In this document: positions 1 through 6,102 of the stretch, one piece after another
Position numbering within the stretch: position 1 is the stretch's first letter
How the letters are laid out: each line of letters opens with the position of its first letter
DNA from: Jejubacter sp036620675
GTDB taxonomy: Bacteria > Pseudomonadota > Gammaproteobacteria > Enterobacterales > Enterobacteriaceae
Assembly (NCBI GenBank): GCA_036620675.1
Contig: JAZHEE010000064.1
Reading direction: 5' to 3' (one strand)
Length of the DNA stretch: 8,132 nt
Made by a program: the position numbers and the translations under genes
Notes under the pieces: generated by a model
The model's database searches: none
What the model saw: the letters and a program-made list of their open reading frames with translations, nothing else
What the model was told of the DNA's origin: nothing

Positions 1-68
1 TCCATAGCGGTGACCTCTGGCGATTAAATACACCATCATCATGCCTTCAGCCACCACAACAAGGGAAG

Positions 69-84
69 ACCCATATATATACAG
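69..84 (+). promoter_or_regulatory. Degenerate LexA (SOS) box upstream of umuD
   Basis: The 16 bases read ACCCATATATATACAG against the LexA consensus CTGTATATATATACAG. The alternating AT core and right half-site ACAG (81-84) are perfect, but the left half-site is ACCC instead of CTGT. It lies 22 bp upstream of the umuD start, where SOS boxes of umuDC operons lie. I infer that it is the SOS operator with one weakened half. Real repression strength cannot be read from sequence. Confidence 0.5.
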
Positions 85-106
85 TATTAAGCGAAGGGAA
101 AAAACG

Positions 107-532
107 ATGAAGTTCATTCCTGCAGTATCAGAAGCCAGCATAGTAAAAATTCCTTTGTTCACAGAGCGATGCCCTGCGGGTTTTCCGTCACCGGCTGCGG
201 ACTACACAGAGTCTGAACTGGATCTGAATGAGTACTGCATTCACCGGCGCCACTCCACCTATTTTGTCAGGGCGATTGGCAACTCAATGACTGATATTGG
301 CCTCTATTCCGGCGATCTGATGGTCGTGGATAAAGCAGAACAGCCGAGGCACGGGGATATTGTTATCGCGGAAATTGAGGGTGAATTTGCGGTAAAACGC
401 CTGCTTCTGACGCCGCGGCCAGCCCTGCAGGCGATGAACCCGGACTTCCCTTCCCTGTACCCGGATCCGGAAACGCTGCAAATTTTCGGCGTGGTGACGG
501 CCTTCATTCATAAAACCCGGGGGGCAGACTGA
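107..532 (+). CDS. umuD: UmuD-like subunit of plasmid DNA polymerase V (self-cleaving)
   Basis: This encodes 141 aa (E. coli UmuD is 139). It is the LexA-like serine peptidase partner of UmuC; RecA filaments stimulate its self-cleavage, and the trimmed dimer joins UmuC to form the translesion polymerase. The cleavage site is Ala24-Gly25 (CPAGFPSP), as in MucA rather than the Cys-Gly of chromosomal UmuD. The catalytic pair Ser60 (GNSMTD) and Lys97 (FAVKRL) have exactly the UmuD numbers. I chose ATG 107 because GAAGGGA lies just upstream and the protein then begins like UmuD; the frame is open from 41, but that would add 22 residues spanning the SOS box. The stop codon overlaps the umuC start, so the two are probably translationally coupled. 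Plasmid versions are also called mucA, impA or samA. Confidence 0.95.
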   Translation: MKFIPAVSEASIVKIPLFTERCPAGFPSPAADYTESELDLNEYCIHRRHSTYFVRAIGNSMTDIGLYSGDLMVVDKAEQPRHGDIVIAEIEGEFAVKRLLLTPRPALQAMNPDFPSLYPDPETLQIFGVVTAFIHKTRGAD

Positions 533-1803
533 TGTTCGCCCTGGCCGACGTCAACTCCTTCTACGCCAGTTGCGAGAAGGTTTTCAGGCCGGATTTGCGC
601 GGCAAACCTGTCGTCGTTCTCAGTAACAACGATGGCTGCGTTATTGCCCGGAGTGCTGAAGCCAAACGGCTGGGTATAAAGATGGGAACCCCCTGGTTCC
701 AGCTCAAAGAGGCGCAGTTTCCTGAAAAACTGTACGTTTTTTCCAGCAACTACGAGCTCTACGCGAGCCTGAGTAACCGTGTGGTCGCCCTGCTGGAAGA
801 GCTGTCGCCCCGCGTCGAACAATACTCAATTGACGAATGTTTCCTGGATGCCCGGGGAATTGGCCACTGTATGGATCTGGAGGATTTTGGCAGGCAGCTG
901 CGTGGGCATGTTCTCAGTGGAACCGGACTGACGATCGGTGTCGGCTTCGGCGCCACAAAAACACTGGCCAAATCGGCGCAGTGGGCGTCAAAAGAATGGC
1001 CACAATTCAGGGGGGTGCTGGCGCTGTCGCCCGAAAATCCACGCAGAACGGCAAAATTACTCAGCCTGCAACCGGTGGAAGAAATCTGGGGCGTGGGGAA
1101 CCGGATAGCGAAAAAGCTGCACGTTATGGGGATCACCACCGCTCTGCAGCTGTTGCTGACGAACCCCACATTTATCCGGAAAAACTTCAACGTAGTGCTG
1201 GAGCGCACGGTACGTGAGCTGAACGGCGAGAGTTGCATTTCACTGGAGGAAGCGCCGCCGCCGAAACAGCAGATTGTCTGCAGTCGCAGCTTCGGGCAGC
1301 GGATCACCACCTACGAAGAAATGCGCCAGGCCGTCTGCCAGTATGCCGAGCGCGCGGCGGAAAAGTTGCGCGGTGATCGACAGTACTGCCGGCATATCAG
1401 CACCTTCATCAAGACATCCCCTTTTGCGGTTAATGAGCCGTATTACGGTAACGTGGCCACGGAAAAACTGCACACCCCTACCCGTGACACCCGGGACATT
1501 ATCGCGGCAGCGGTCAGGTCTCTGGACAGGATCTGGCTCGATGGCCACCGCTACGCAAAAGCGGGGATAATGCTCAATGATTTCAGTCCGAACGGCGTCG
1601 CGCAGCTGAATCTGTTCGATGACGTGCAGCCACGGCCGCACAGCGATGCGCTGATGAAGGTACTCGACGGCATTAATCATTCCGGACTCGGGAAAGTCTG
1701 GTTTGCCGGACGGGGTATTGCGCCGGACTGGCAGATGAAACGGGAGATGCTGTCACCGGCATATACCACCCGCTGGAAGGAGCTGCCGGTTGCCCGTTTC
1801 TGA
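532..1803 (+). CDS. umuC: UmuC-like Y-family DNA polymerase, catalytic subunit of Pol V
   Basis: This encodes 423 aa (E. coli UmuC is 422), an error-prone polymerase that copies past DNA lesions during the SOS response. The fingers/palm start carries DVNSFYASCE with metal-binding Asp6. The catalytic pair is Asp101-Glu102 in YSIDECFLD. A helix-hairpin-helix (IWGVGNRIAKKL, about residues 185-196) follows, then the little-finger domain (about 240-350). QLNLF at 358-362 is the beta-clamp binding motif, in the place where UmuC has it. All catalytic and clamp residues are intact, so the gene looks functional. It starts at the A of the umuD TGA (TGATG) and has no ribosome-binding site of its own outside umuD, which fits coupled translation. 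The genes that follow lie 78 bp or more downstream and probably form a separate unit. Confidence 0.96.
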   Translation: MFALADVNSFYASCEKVFRPDLRGKPVVVLSNNDGCVIARSAEAKRLGIKMGTPWFQLKEAQFPEKLYVFSSNYELYASLSNRVVALLEELSPRVEQYSIDECFLDARGIGHCMDLEDFGRQLRGHVLSGTGLTIGVGFGATKTLAKSAQWASKEWPQFRGVLALSPENPRRTAKLLSLQPVEEIWGVGNRIAKKLHVMGITTALQLLLTNPTFIRKNFNVVLERTVRELNGESCISLEEAPPPKQQIVCSRSFGQRITTYEEMRQAVCQYAERAAEKLRGDRQYCRHISTFIKTSPFAVNEPYYGNVATEKLHTPTRDTRDIIAAAVRSLDRIWLDGHRYAKAGIMLNDFSPNGVAQLNLFDDVQPRPHSDALMKVLDGINHSGLGKVWFAGRGIAPDWQMKREMLSPAYTTRWKELPVARF

Positions 1804-1881
1804 CCGTCGAAATGACAGACGGGACTTGCCGCAAGAGCTTACTTTACCGATCATACAGATGACTTGTCTCAGGGGGGAACC

Positions 1882-2133
1882 ATGACAAATATCATTCTGT
1901 GTGATGTGACTGCCAGCATCAGCGAACTTAAAAACGATCCGGTGGCCACCGCCAGTGCCGGCGGCGGCTACCCGGTCGCGATTATTGACCGCAACCGCCC
2001 TGTTTTTTATTGTGTGCCCGCGGCTCTGTATGAACAAATGCTCGATGAGCTGGACGAAAAAGACCTGGTGCAAATGATAACAGAACGTCAAAACCAGCCG
2101 CTGCGTGAAGTGGATCTCAATCAGTATCTGTGA
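1882..2133 (+). CDS. stbD: StbD/YefM (Phd)-family antitoxin, apparently without its toxin
   Basis: This is an 83-aa protein starting TASISELKNDPVATAS and continuing with YPVAIIDRNRPVFYCVPAALYEQM. That is the N-terminal DNA-binding fold of the Phd/YefM/StbD antitoxins, followed by a short acidic toxin-wrapping tail (residues about 50-83). In StbDE/RelBE-type modules such a protein binds and neutralises a RelE-like mRNA interferase and represses the shared promoter. The ATG at 1882 follows AGGGGGG (1871-1877) at good spacing; a TTG at 1864 in the same frame would lie ahead of that site and is rejected. A RelE/StbE gene of about 90 codons is expected to start at or overlap the stop. None is visible in any frame down to 2981, so the antitoxin appears orphaned. 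The family call is firm; the symbol is a best match. Confidence 0.82.
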   Translation: MTNIILCDVTASISELKNDPVATASAGGGYPVAIIDRNRPVFYCVPAALYEQMLDELDEKDLVQMITERQNQPLREVDLNQYL

Positions 2134-2186
2134 TGTGCTCCGGTGCGAGGAGCAAGGAATGTATTAAGCCAATGTTAAGGAACAAT

Positions 2187-2492
2187 ATGGGTAGCAAAAT
2201 CGCAGGTGTGCTTTTCTTATACTTCGCTGTCTGGGGAATGGCTTCAGTGATTGAATTGCAGTACTGGCGTAACGCTGATACCTATCCTGTCTGGCTGACA
2301 AAACATCTCCGGATCTCTCCTGAAAATAACGACAAGAGCCTGATAAGGATAGAAATGGAAACCTTTGACAAGGTATGTGGTGATAAAAGGGGCCTCCTTG
2401 CCGTCACCCAAAAACAAAACGGTATGTTTATGCGCTGTGATGATTCCCCCGTTTTTTTTTCATGGTTCAGCGGCATTTACAAAGTCAATTAA
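2187..2492 (+). CDS. Small predicted membrane-anchored or exported protein, function unknown
   Basis: This is a 101-aa protein that I do not recognise. It begins with a lysine at residue 4 and then a hydrophobic stretch, IAGVLFLYFAVWGMASVIEL (about residues 5-24). That is either an uncleaved membrane anchor or a signal peptide. A polar domain of about 75 residues follows, with two cysteines (VCGDK and MRCDD) that could form a disulfide if exported. ATG 2187 has AAGGAA at 2177-2182 and is preferred. ATG 2172 and GTG 2130 (overlapping the antitoxin stop) are in the same frame but would place charged residues before the hydrophobic segment. It sits where a toxin gene would be expected after the antitoxin, but it shows no RelE features. 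Base composition is more AT-rich than umuDC. Confidence 0.6.
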   Translation: MGSKIAGVLFLYFAVWGMASVIELQYWRNADTYPVWLTKHLRISPENNDKSLIRIEMETFDKVCGDKRGLLAVTQKQNGMFMRCDDSPVFFSWFSGIYKVN

Positions 2493-2981
2493 TCAGATAA
2501 CGTGTTGCACTTTCAATATGTTACCCACATGGTTATCCCCCGTTACTGTGGGTAATCAATATATTGTGTCTCTGGCAGCTGCTTTTCCTACCATATGTTG
2601 TCCCTGCCCGTTCTATTTTGTGATCGGACAGTGTGAAAAACGACATCACAGTGGAGACGCTGCTGACGGGATGATGTTCATCCAGGGTCGTAAGATCGGC
2701 CGGTACTGGTTACCCGCCGGACGAAGGGCCGGCCAACGCGCAGCGTCGGTAGCTGGCTTTAAAAATGCTGGCGGAAATTTAAAGATGAAGCCGCATACTC
2801 TGCGAAATTTTGCAAATTTCACTCAACATGCTTCGTTCAGATCCCAACAGAGCTTTCACCATCGCCTGTAACAGCCGTCCTGCTGCGTGATTACTCCGCT
2901 CAACGGGTTGCTGGCGACAAGCCAATACCTGTTCGTGACAGGCATTGATTGAACCGTTGTCCCTAACTAATAATGTGCCGA
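2493..2981. other. Intergenic region without a convincing gene
   Basis: I find no gene here. The plus-strand open frame crossing the region (to 2871) begins inside the preceding gene and has no ribosome-binding site or family features. What can be seen is an inverted repeat of two DnaA-like nonamers (2521-2555) and a short palindrome at 2804-2820 (GAAATTT-TGC-AAATTTC). The region separates the umuDC/antitoxin side, read rightward, from the sop operon, read leftward toward it. Confidence 0.5.
2521..2555. repeat. Inverted repeat of two DnaA-box-like nonamers
   Basis: TTACCCACA (2521-2529) and its exact complement TGTGGGTAA (2547-2555) flank a 17-base spacer. Each is one base from the DnaA box TTATCCACA. 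CAATAT occurs just outside both arms (2514-2519 and, inverted with an offset, 2557-2564). The stem could also act as a transcription stop after the small gene that ends at 2492, but no T-run follows it. Confidence 0.55.
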
Positions 2982-3153
2982 CGATGCAGGTGGGACCGTG
3001 GTCCCAGGGAGATAACCTGACCGGCGATACAGGTGGGACCGTGGTCCCAGGCAGATAAGCTGACAGACGATGCAGGTGGGAACGTGGTCCCAGGCAGATA
3101 AGCTGACAGACGTCGCAGGTGGGACCGTGGTCCCAGAGAGAATATTCAGGCCA
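2982..3153. repeat. sopC: sopC/parS centromere: four 43-bp tandem repeats
   Basis: Four direct units of 43 bp start at 2982, 3025, 3068 and 3111. Each contains the 16-base SopB palindrome TGGGACC-GT-GGTCCCA (2991-3006, 3034-3049, 3077-3092, 3120-3135). Read on the minus strand this is TGGGACCACGGTCCCA, the F plasmid sopC core as I know it, and 43 bp is also the F repeat length. Unit 3 has one substitution in its left arm (TGGGAAC), and unit 4 loses the common unit sequence after the palindrome. F has twelve units, so this is a shortened array. It lies just past the 3' end of sopB, giving the F order sopA-sopB-sopC. SopB should load here and spread. Confidence 0.95.
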
Positions 3154-3171
3154 GTTATGTTTTCTGGCCTG
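3147..3171. repeat. Inverted repeat between sopB and sopC
   Basis: CAGGCCAG (3147-3154) and CTGGCCTG (3164-3171) form an 8-bp perfect stem with a 9-base loop. It lies 54 bp beyond the sopB stop on the minus strand. No T-run follows on either strand, so a role as an intrinsic terminator of the sop operon is possible but unproven. Confidence 0.4.
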
Positions 3172-3224
3172 TGAGAAAGGAAATGAAGTAAAGGGAGATC
3201 ACCGTAGACTAAAGCGTGTCCGCA

Positions 3225-4196
3225 TCAGACTCCTGGTTTCTCAAGCTCCTTAAGAATGGCTTCTATTTTCTCTATACACTCCGCAGGAATGCGGGACCTA
3301 TCCAGGTTAAGCACCATTTTATCGCCCTTATACAATGCTGTTGCCCCTGGAGCAAACTGATGACGTGAGCTCAGATTAACTCTTGATGCGGGAGATTGTT
3401 TCAGTACGGATGTTAAAAGACTAATGACCTCTTCAGCTTCAAAGATTAGTCCCGCTTTCTTCTGATCGTGGAGAGTCTCAGCCTGCTGCTTCAGTAATTC
3501 TTCTTTATCTGCAAAAGCCTTCTGAAGGGCTTCACCTGACCGGGCAGACAGTTCTCCAGGATGTGCAAACAGGGCAACAACGGATTTAGGCAATTTGGCC
3601 GTATTGATACAGCGGGTAATGATCTTACGAGAGATGTTTTCCGCATCGGCAAGCGCAGAAATATTTCCTGCAAACTCATTCTGCAGCCGGCTTGTATAAC
3701 GCAGGCCACGTTCATAAGCACTCGTCGGCCGATAATCGTTACCCAGTCGGGACAATGCAGCCATCTGCTCATCGTCCAGTTCGCCAACCAGAACGCGATA
3801 ATCACTTTCCGTCAGGATTGCGGCTTTACGGCGACGGCTGCCGTCTGCAATTTCTATGACATCAGAAACCCGGCGGCCGAAAGCTGGAGTCTGCTGACCG
3901 GTCAGTAAAAATGAAGGAATGAGATCATCCAGAGCATCTTCGGTAAGTAGTTCCTGATCGCGCTCATTGCCTGACCATACGCGTGAAGCGCTCTCAACAG
4001 AGTCTCCCCGGAGCACCTCAAGGGTAAATTTTACTTCCCGTCCACATACCGGAAGAGAGATTGCATTACCGCGGGCCATAGCACCCACGCGCGCAATTAA
4101 TGAATCCACCATCGGCGCGGCCGGCGCCGGTGATGAAGTATCTTCAGTCGATTGAGTATGTGTGGTATGTCTTGGAATGACAGGAGCACGCTTCAT
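3225..4196 (-). CDS. sopB: SopB/ParB centromere-binding partition protein
   Basis: This is a 323-aa protein, the exact length of F SopB and, from memory, very similar along its whole length. SopB binds sopC, spreads on neighbouring DNA as a CTP-dependent clamp and stimulates the SopA ATPase to move plasmid copies apart. The N-terminal SopA-contacting segment carries Arg36 (SLIARVG), the F arginine-finger residue. The ParB box with GSRRRKA is at 119-125, the helix-turn-helix (NISALADAENISRKIITRC) at about 178-196, Arg219 (which reads the sopC spacer in F) is conserved, and a C-terminal dimerisation domain (about 275-323) closes the protein. Its ATG overlaps the sopA stop by one base (TAATG), with GGGAG upstream. 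The linker at residues 10-28 (Thr/Ser/Pro/Ala-rich) is the most divergent part relative to F. Confidence 0.97.
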   Translation of the reverse strand: MKRAPVIPRHTTHTQSTEDTSSPAPAAPMVDSLIARVGAMARGNAISLPVCGREVKFTLEVLRGDSVESASRVWSGNERDQELLTEDALDDLIPSFLLTGQQTPAFGRRVSDVIEIADGSRRRKAAILTESDYRVLVGELDDEQMAALSRLGNDYRPTSAYERGLRYTSRLQNEFAGNISALADAENISRKIITRCINTAKLPKSVVALFAHPGELSARSGEALQKAFADKEELLKQQAETLHDQKKAGLIFEAEEVISLLTSVLKQSPASRVNLSSRHQFAPGATALYKGDKMVLNLDRSRIPAECIEKIEAILKELEKPGV

Positions 4197-5362
4197 TATC
4201 TAATCTCCCAGCGTGGTTTAATCAGACGATCAAAAATCTCATTGCAAACAGGCTCCCAGATAGAGAGGGCATTACGCCAGGCACCGGTTGAAGAACGTTG
4301 ATCAATAGCCTGTTCAAAAACGGTTCTCATACGGATCTGACCTTTACCGACTTCATCCGTTTCGCGCACAACATTTTTAAGGACCATGCTTCCCCAGGCA
4401 TCCCGAATTTGTTCTTCCATCCACGGGGACTGTGAGCCATTATTATTACTGTATTTGGTAAGCAGAATACGGACATCTGGCTCGAAGCCTTTAAGATCCA
4501 CGTTCTTAAGCAGGTCACGAAGCATATCGAAAAACTGCAGTGCGGAGGTGTAGTCGAACAGCTCTGCCGGAGTAGGGACAATCAGAACATCAGCAGCGCA
4601 TACAACATTTATCGTACCGATACCAAGGTTGGGTGCACTGTCGATAACTATCACGTCATAATCATGAGCGACAGTTTCAATGGCCAGACGGAGCATCAGG
4701 TGCGGGTCAGCAGGTAATTTGCCTTCGTCAAATTTCCCCATCAGCTCGGTTTCAATGCGGTGCAGTGCCAGACAGGACGGGATGATATCAAGGCCAGGCC
4801 AGCAGGTGGGCTTTATAGCGTAGCTGGCGTCATCCTTTTCCCCAAGATAAAAGGGCAGGAGAGTGTCCTCAGCATGAATATGAAGATCGGGCACCCATCC
4901 GTGATACATAGAAGCAGTTCCCTGTGGGTCATTGCCTTCAACAAGCAGAACACGGAGTCCTTTCAGAGCAAGATCCTGAGCCAGGTGAACGGATACTGAG
5001 GTTTTGTAAACACCACCTTTGTGAGCTGCAACGCCAATCACCGGCGGAAACGCATCTTCAGCACGGCGCAGTCGTGTACCAAATACATCCCGCATGTGAT
5101 TGATTTGTTCGATGGTATAACCAACGCGTTGCTCAACTCTCCCACGGGTTTCCATATCAGGGTGCGGCAGCCGGCCAGCTTTCTCGGCATCCCTGATAGC
5201 CTGAGATGACACGCCAACTAAATCTGCCGCTTCACCAATCCTCCAGCGCCGGGTTATTTTCCGGGCTTCCGGACTGTCATCATTAAACTGTGCAATGGCG
5301 ATTGCTTTCGTCATTTCATGACCAGCACTTATGCACTGGTTGAGTGTATCCATGAGTCCCAT
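4196..5362 (-). CDS. sopA: SopA/ParA partition ATPase and operon repressor
   Basis: This is a 388-aa Walker-type ATPase of the type Ia partition system. It binds nucleoid DNA non-specifically when ATP-bound, is released by SopB, and thereby positions plasmid copies. With ADP it represses its own promoter through its N-terminal helix-turn-helix (RIGEAADLVGVSSQAIRDAE, residues 41-60). The deviant Walker A motif KGGVYKTS spans 115-122 with Lys120 as in F SopA, and Walker B DVIVIDSAP spans 236-244. The frame opens at ATG 5371, but AAAGGA at 5371-5376 touches that codon; the ATG at 5362 has correct spacing and gives the F length, so I use it. The sequence is almost that of F SopA as I remember it. 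It is co-transcribed and translationally coupled with sopB. Confidence 0.97.
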   Translation of the reverse strand: MGLMDTLNQCISAGHEMTKAIAIAQFNDDSPEARKITRRWRIGEAADLVGVSSQAIRDAEKAGRLPHPDMETRGRVEQRVGYTIEQINHMRDVFGTRLRRAEDAFPPVIGVAAHKGGVYKTSVSVHLAQDLALKGLRVLLVEGNDPQGTASMYHGWVPDLHIHAEDTLLPFYLGEKDDASYAIKPTCWPGLDIIPSCLALHRIETELMGKFDEGKLPADPHLMLRLAIETVAHDYDVIVIDSAPNLGIGTINVVCAADVLIVPTPAELFDYTSALQFFDMLRDLLKNVDLKGFEPDVRILLTKYSNNNGSQSPWMEEQIRDAWGSMVLKNVVRETDEVGKGQIRMRTVFEQAIDQRSSTGAWRNALSIWEPVCNEIFDRLIKPRWEIR

Positions 5363-5384
5363 ACTGAACATCCTTTAATCATCA

Positions 5385-5462
5385 CTTTGCATTATTTTAT
5401 TAAATCTTGGAATTTATTGCAAAGCAACAATAAAATCGCAAAGCACACGAAAAAGTGCAAAG
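5385..5462 (-). promoter_or_regulatory. sopAB promoter with four SopA-type operator boxes
   Basis: On the minus strand, TTGCAA (5417-5422) and TAAAAT (5394-5399) are separated by exactly 17 bp, forming a good sigma-70 promoter for sopA. Four copies of the hexamer CTTTGC/GCAAAG surround it. Three point the same way at 5419-5424, 5438-5443 and 5457-5462, at 19-bp steps, and one is inverted at 5385-5390 between the -10 and the gene. F SopA represses sopAB by binding repeated CTTTGC motifs, so this is the expected autoregulatory operator. The first box overlaps the -35. Confidence 0.85.
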
Positions 5463-5509
5463 TGAACCACATTGGGTAATGAAAGAACGCAGGGGATTAC
5501 AAAAGAGTA

Positions 5510-5744
5510 CATACCGCAGTCAATATTAATCACTGCCGCTCGCCGCAGTAAGCGATCTCACACAGTGAGAAAGCGGCGAGGAAGCGGAAAATCACAGAAC
5601 TCACAGATTGCACGTACGTCGGGTTGCTAAAGATGACTCGGGATCAGCCAGTTATAATGAAATTGACTGCGGTATGTAATATATTGACTATGGTATGATG
5701 CTTACCGCATCTGTAGGAAAGACGACTCAGCATACCGTAGTCAA
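5510..5744. repeat. Distal RepA iterons, both orientations
   Basis: Four copies match the 14-base iteron TTGACTGCGGTATG closely. They are at 5510-5523 (minus, perfect), 5663-5676 (plus, perfect), 5684-5697 (plus, TTGACTATGGTATG) and 5731-5744 (minus, TTGACTACGGTATG). The two plus copies are 21 bp apart, two helical turns. The facing pair 5684/5731 forms an inverted repeat, the arrangement that RepA dimers often use. These are better matches to one another than the repA-proximal copies are. Confidence 0.85.
5536..5587 (+). other. Primosome-assembly (PriA, ssi/pas-type) stem-loop, ColE1-like
   Basis: CTCGCCGC (5539-5546) pairs with GCGGCGAG (5573-5580), and CCGC (5536-5539) can instead or also pair with GCGG (5584-5587). 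An inner hairpin TCTCAC-ACA-GTGAGA spans 5556-5570. The 3' side holds two AAGCGG hexamers (5571-5576, 5582-5587), the sequence shared by PriA (n') recognition sites of phiX174 and pBR322. The flanks CCGCTCGCCGCAG and GCGAGGAAGCGGA also occur, about 35 bases apart, beside the ColE1-type origin of pBR322 as I remember it. I infer a single-strand initiation site for lagging-strand priming near this origin. Confidence 0.6.
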
Positions 5745-5863
5745 TGTTTCATTGTTGTACCTGTAGATCTCAATCTTCCAGAGCGTATTCAGGAAAATCA
5801 GGCCAGGGTTCTGGATATCTGGTGTGGCGCTTCCGGCCTTGTATCTGGGTTATTCATGGTCTC

Positions 5864-5920
5864 GATCCAATAATTGATCCCAAGGAGATCATAGTGAGAT
5901 CCAAAAGAGATCCCCGGATC
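5864..5920 (+). other. Dam-site heptamer array, probable origin-opening region
   Basis: Six GATC sites lie within 57 bp, at 5864, 5876, 5887, 5898, 5909 and 5917. Four of them (5876-5909) are exactly 11 bp apart, about one helical turn. They sit in related heptamers: CGATCCA, TGATCCC, AGATCAT, AGATCCA, AGATCCC and GGATCGC. The P1 plasmid origin has tandem AGATCC-type heptamers next to its iterons, where strands open and Dam methylation is required. Here the array likewise lies 41 bp before the direct iterons, so I infer the melting and methylation-controlled part of the origin. A further GATC is at 5960. A poor DnaA-like match (TTATTCATG) is at 5850-5858. Confidence 0.6.
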
Positions 5921-5961
5921 GCTCCAGCATGCGCTGTAACTGGCTTTAACGTCTGTCTGGA

Positions 5962-6062
5962 TCGACTGCGGAATGTAAAATGTTGACTGTTATATGCATA
6001 ATCTAATACTGTGATATGCAACGGTATTTACTGAGGTATGTATATCCGTTGACTGCGATACG
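5962..6062 (+). repeat. Five proximal direct iterons of the origin, upstream of repA
   Basis: Five tandem 14-base elements start at 5962, 5983, 6005, 6027 and 6049, with steps of 21, 22, 22 and 22 bp. They read TCGACTGCGGAATG, TTGACTGTTATATG, AATACTGTGATATG, TTTACTGAGGTATG and TTGACTGCGATACG. This phased set just ahead of the initiator gene is the RepFIB upstream repeat block. It is also the likely operator, because the repA promoter must lie within it; several iterons contain TTGACT, which resembles a -35 hexamer. I could not pick one promoter with confidence. Confidence 0.88.
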
Positions 6063-6078
6063 TATTACTACATCCTTT

Positions 6079-6087
6079 TGTGGATAA
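6079..6087 (-). promoter_or_regulatory. Perfect DnaA box next to the iterons
   Basis: TGTGGATAA is the exact complement of TTATCCACA, the strong DnaA box. It lies 17 bp after the last proximal iteron and 15 bp before the repA start. Iteron plasmids of this class commonly need host DnaA at such a box. Confidence 0.85.
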
Positions 6088-6102
6088 CCGTTGAGGATCA
6101 AG

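Noticed and set aside
41..106. Longer N-terminus for umuD starting at ATG 41
   Set aside because: It would translate through the SOS-box region and add 22 residues absent from the family; ATG 107 has a proper ribosome-binding site.
759..1310. 183-codon minus-strand open frame inside umuC
   Set aside because: It is antisense to an intact, recognised gene, with no family features; it reflects codon bias of umuC on the other strand. The same holds for the minus frame at 1240-1680.
1804..1822. Small hairpin (CCGTC/GACGG) just after umuC as a terminator
   Set aside because: The stem is only 5 bp and no T-run follows, so it does not meet the form of an intrinsic terminator.
2365..2871. 168-codon plus-strand frame after the antitoxin region
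   Set aside because: It starts inside the better-supported small membrane protein gene, has no ribosome-binding site, and its composition (many Pro, His, Cys and Arg) does not look like a real protein.
2982..3153. Possible CRISPR array (regular repeats)
   Set aside because: The repeat is continuous at 43 bp with near-identical sequence throughout and no unique spacers; the SopB palindrome and location by sopB identify it as sopC.
3491..3805. 104-codon minus-strand frame within sopB
   Set aside because: It is an alternative frame of the well-recognised sopB gene and has no features of its own.
5744..5986. 80-codon plus-strand frame in the origin
   Set aside because: It runs through the GATC heptamers and an iteron, is rich in Cys, Arg and Trp, and lacks a ribosome-binding site.
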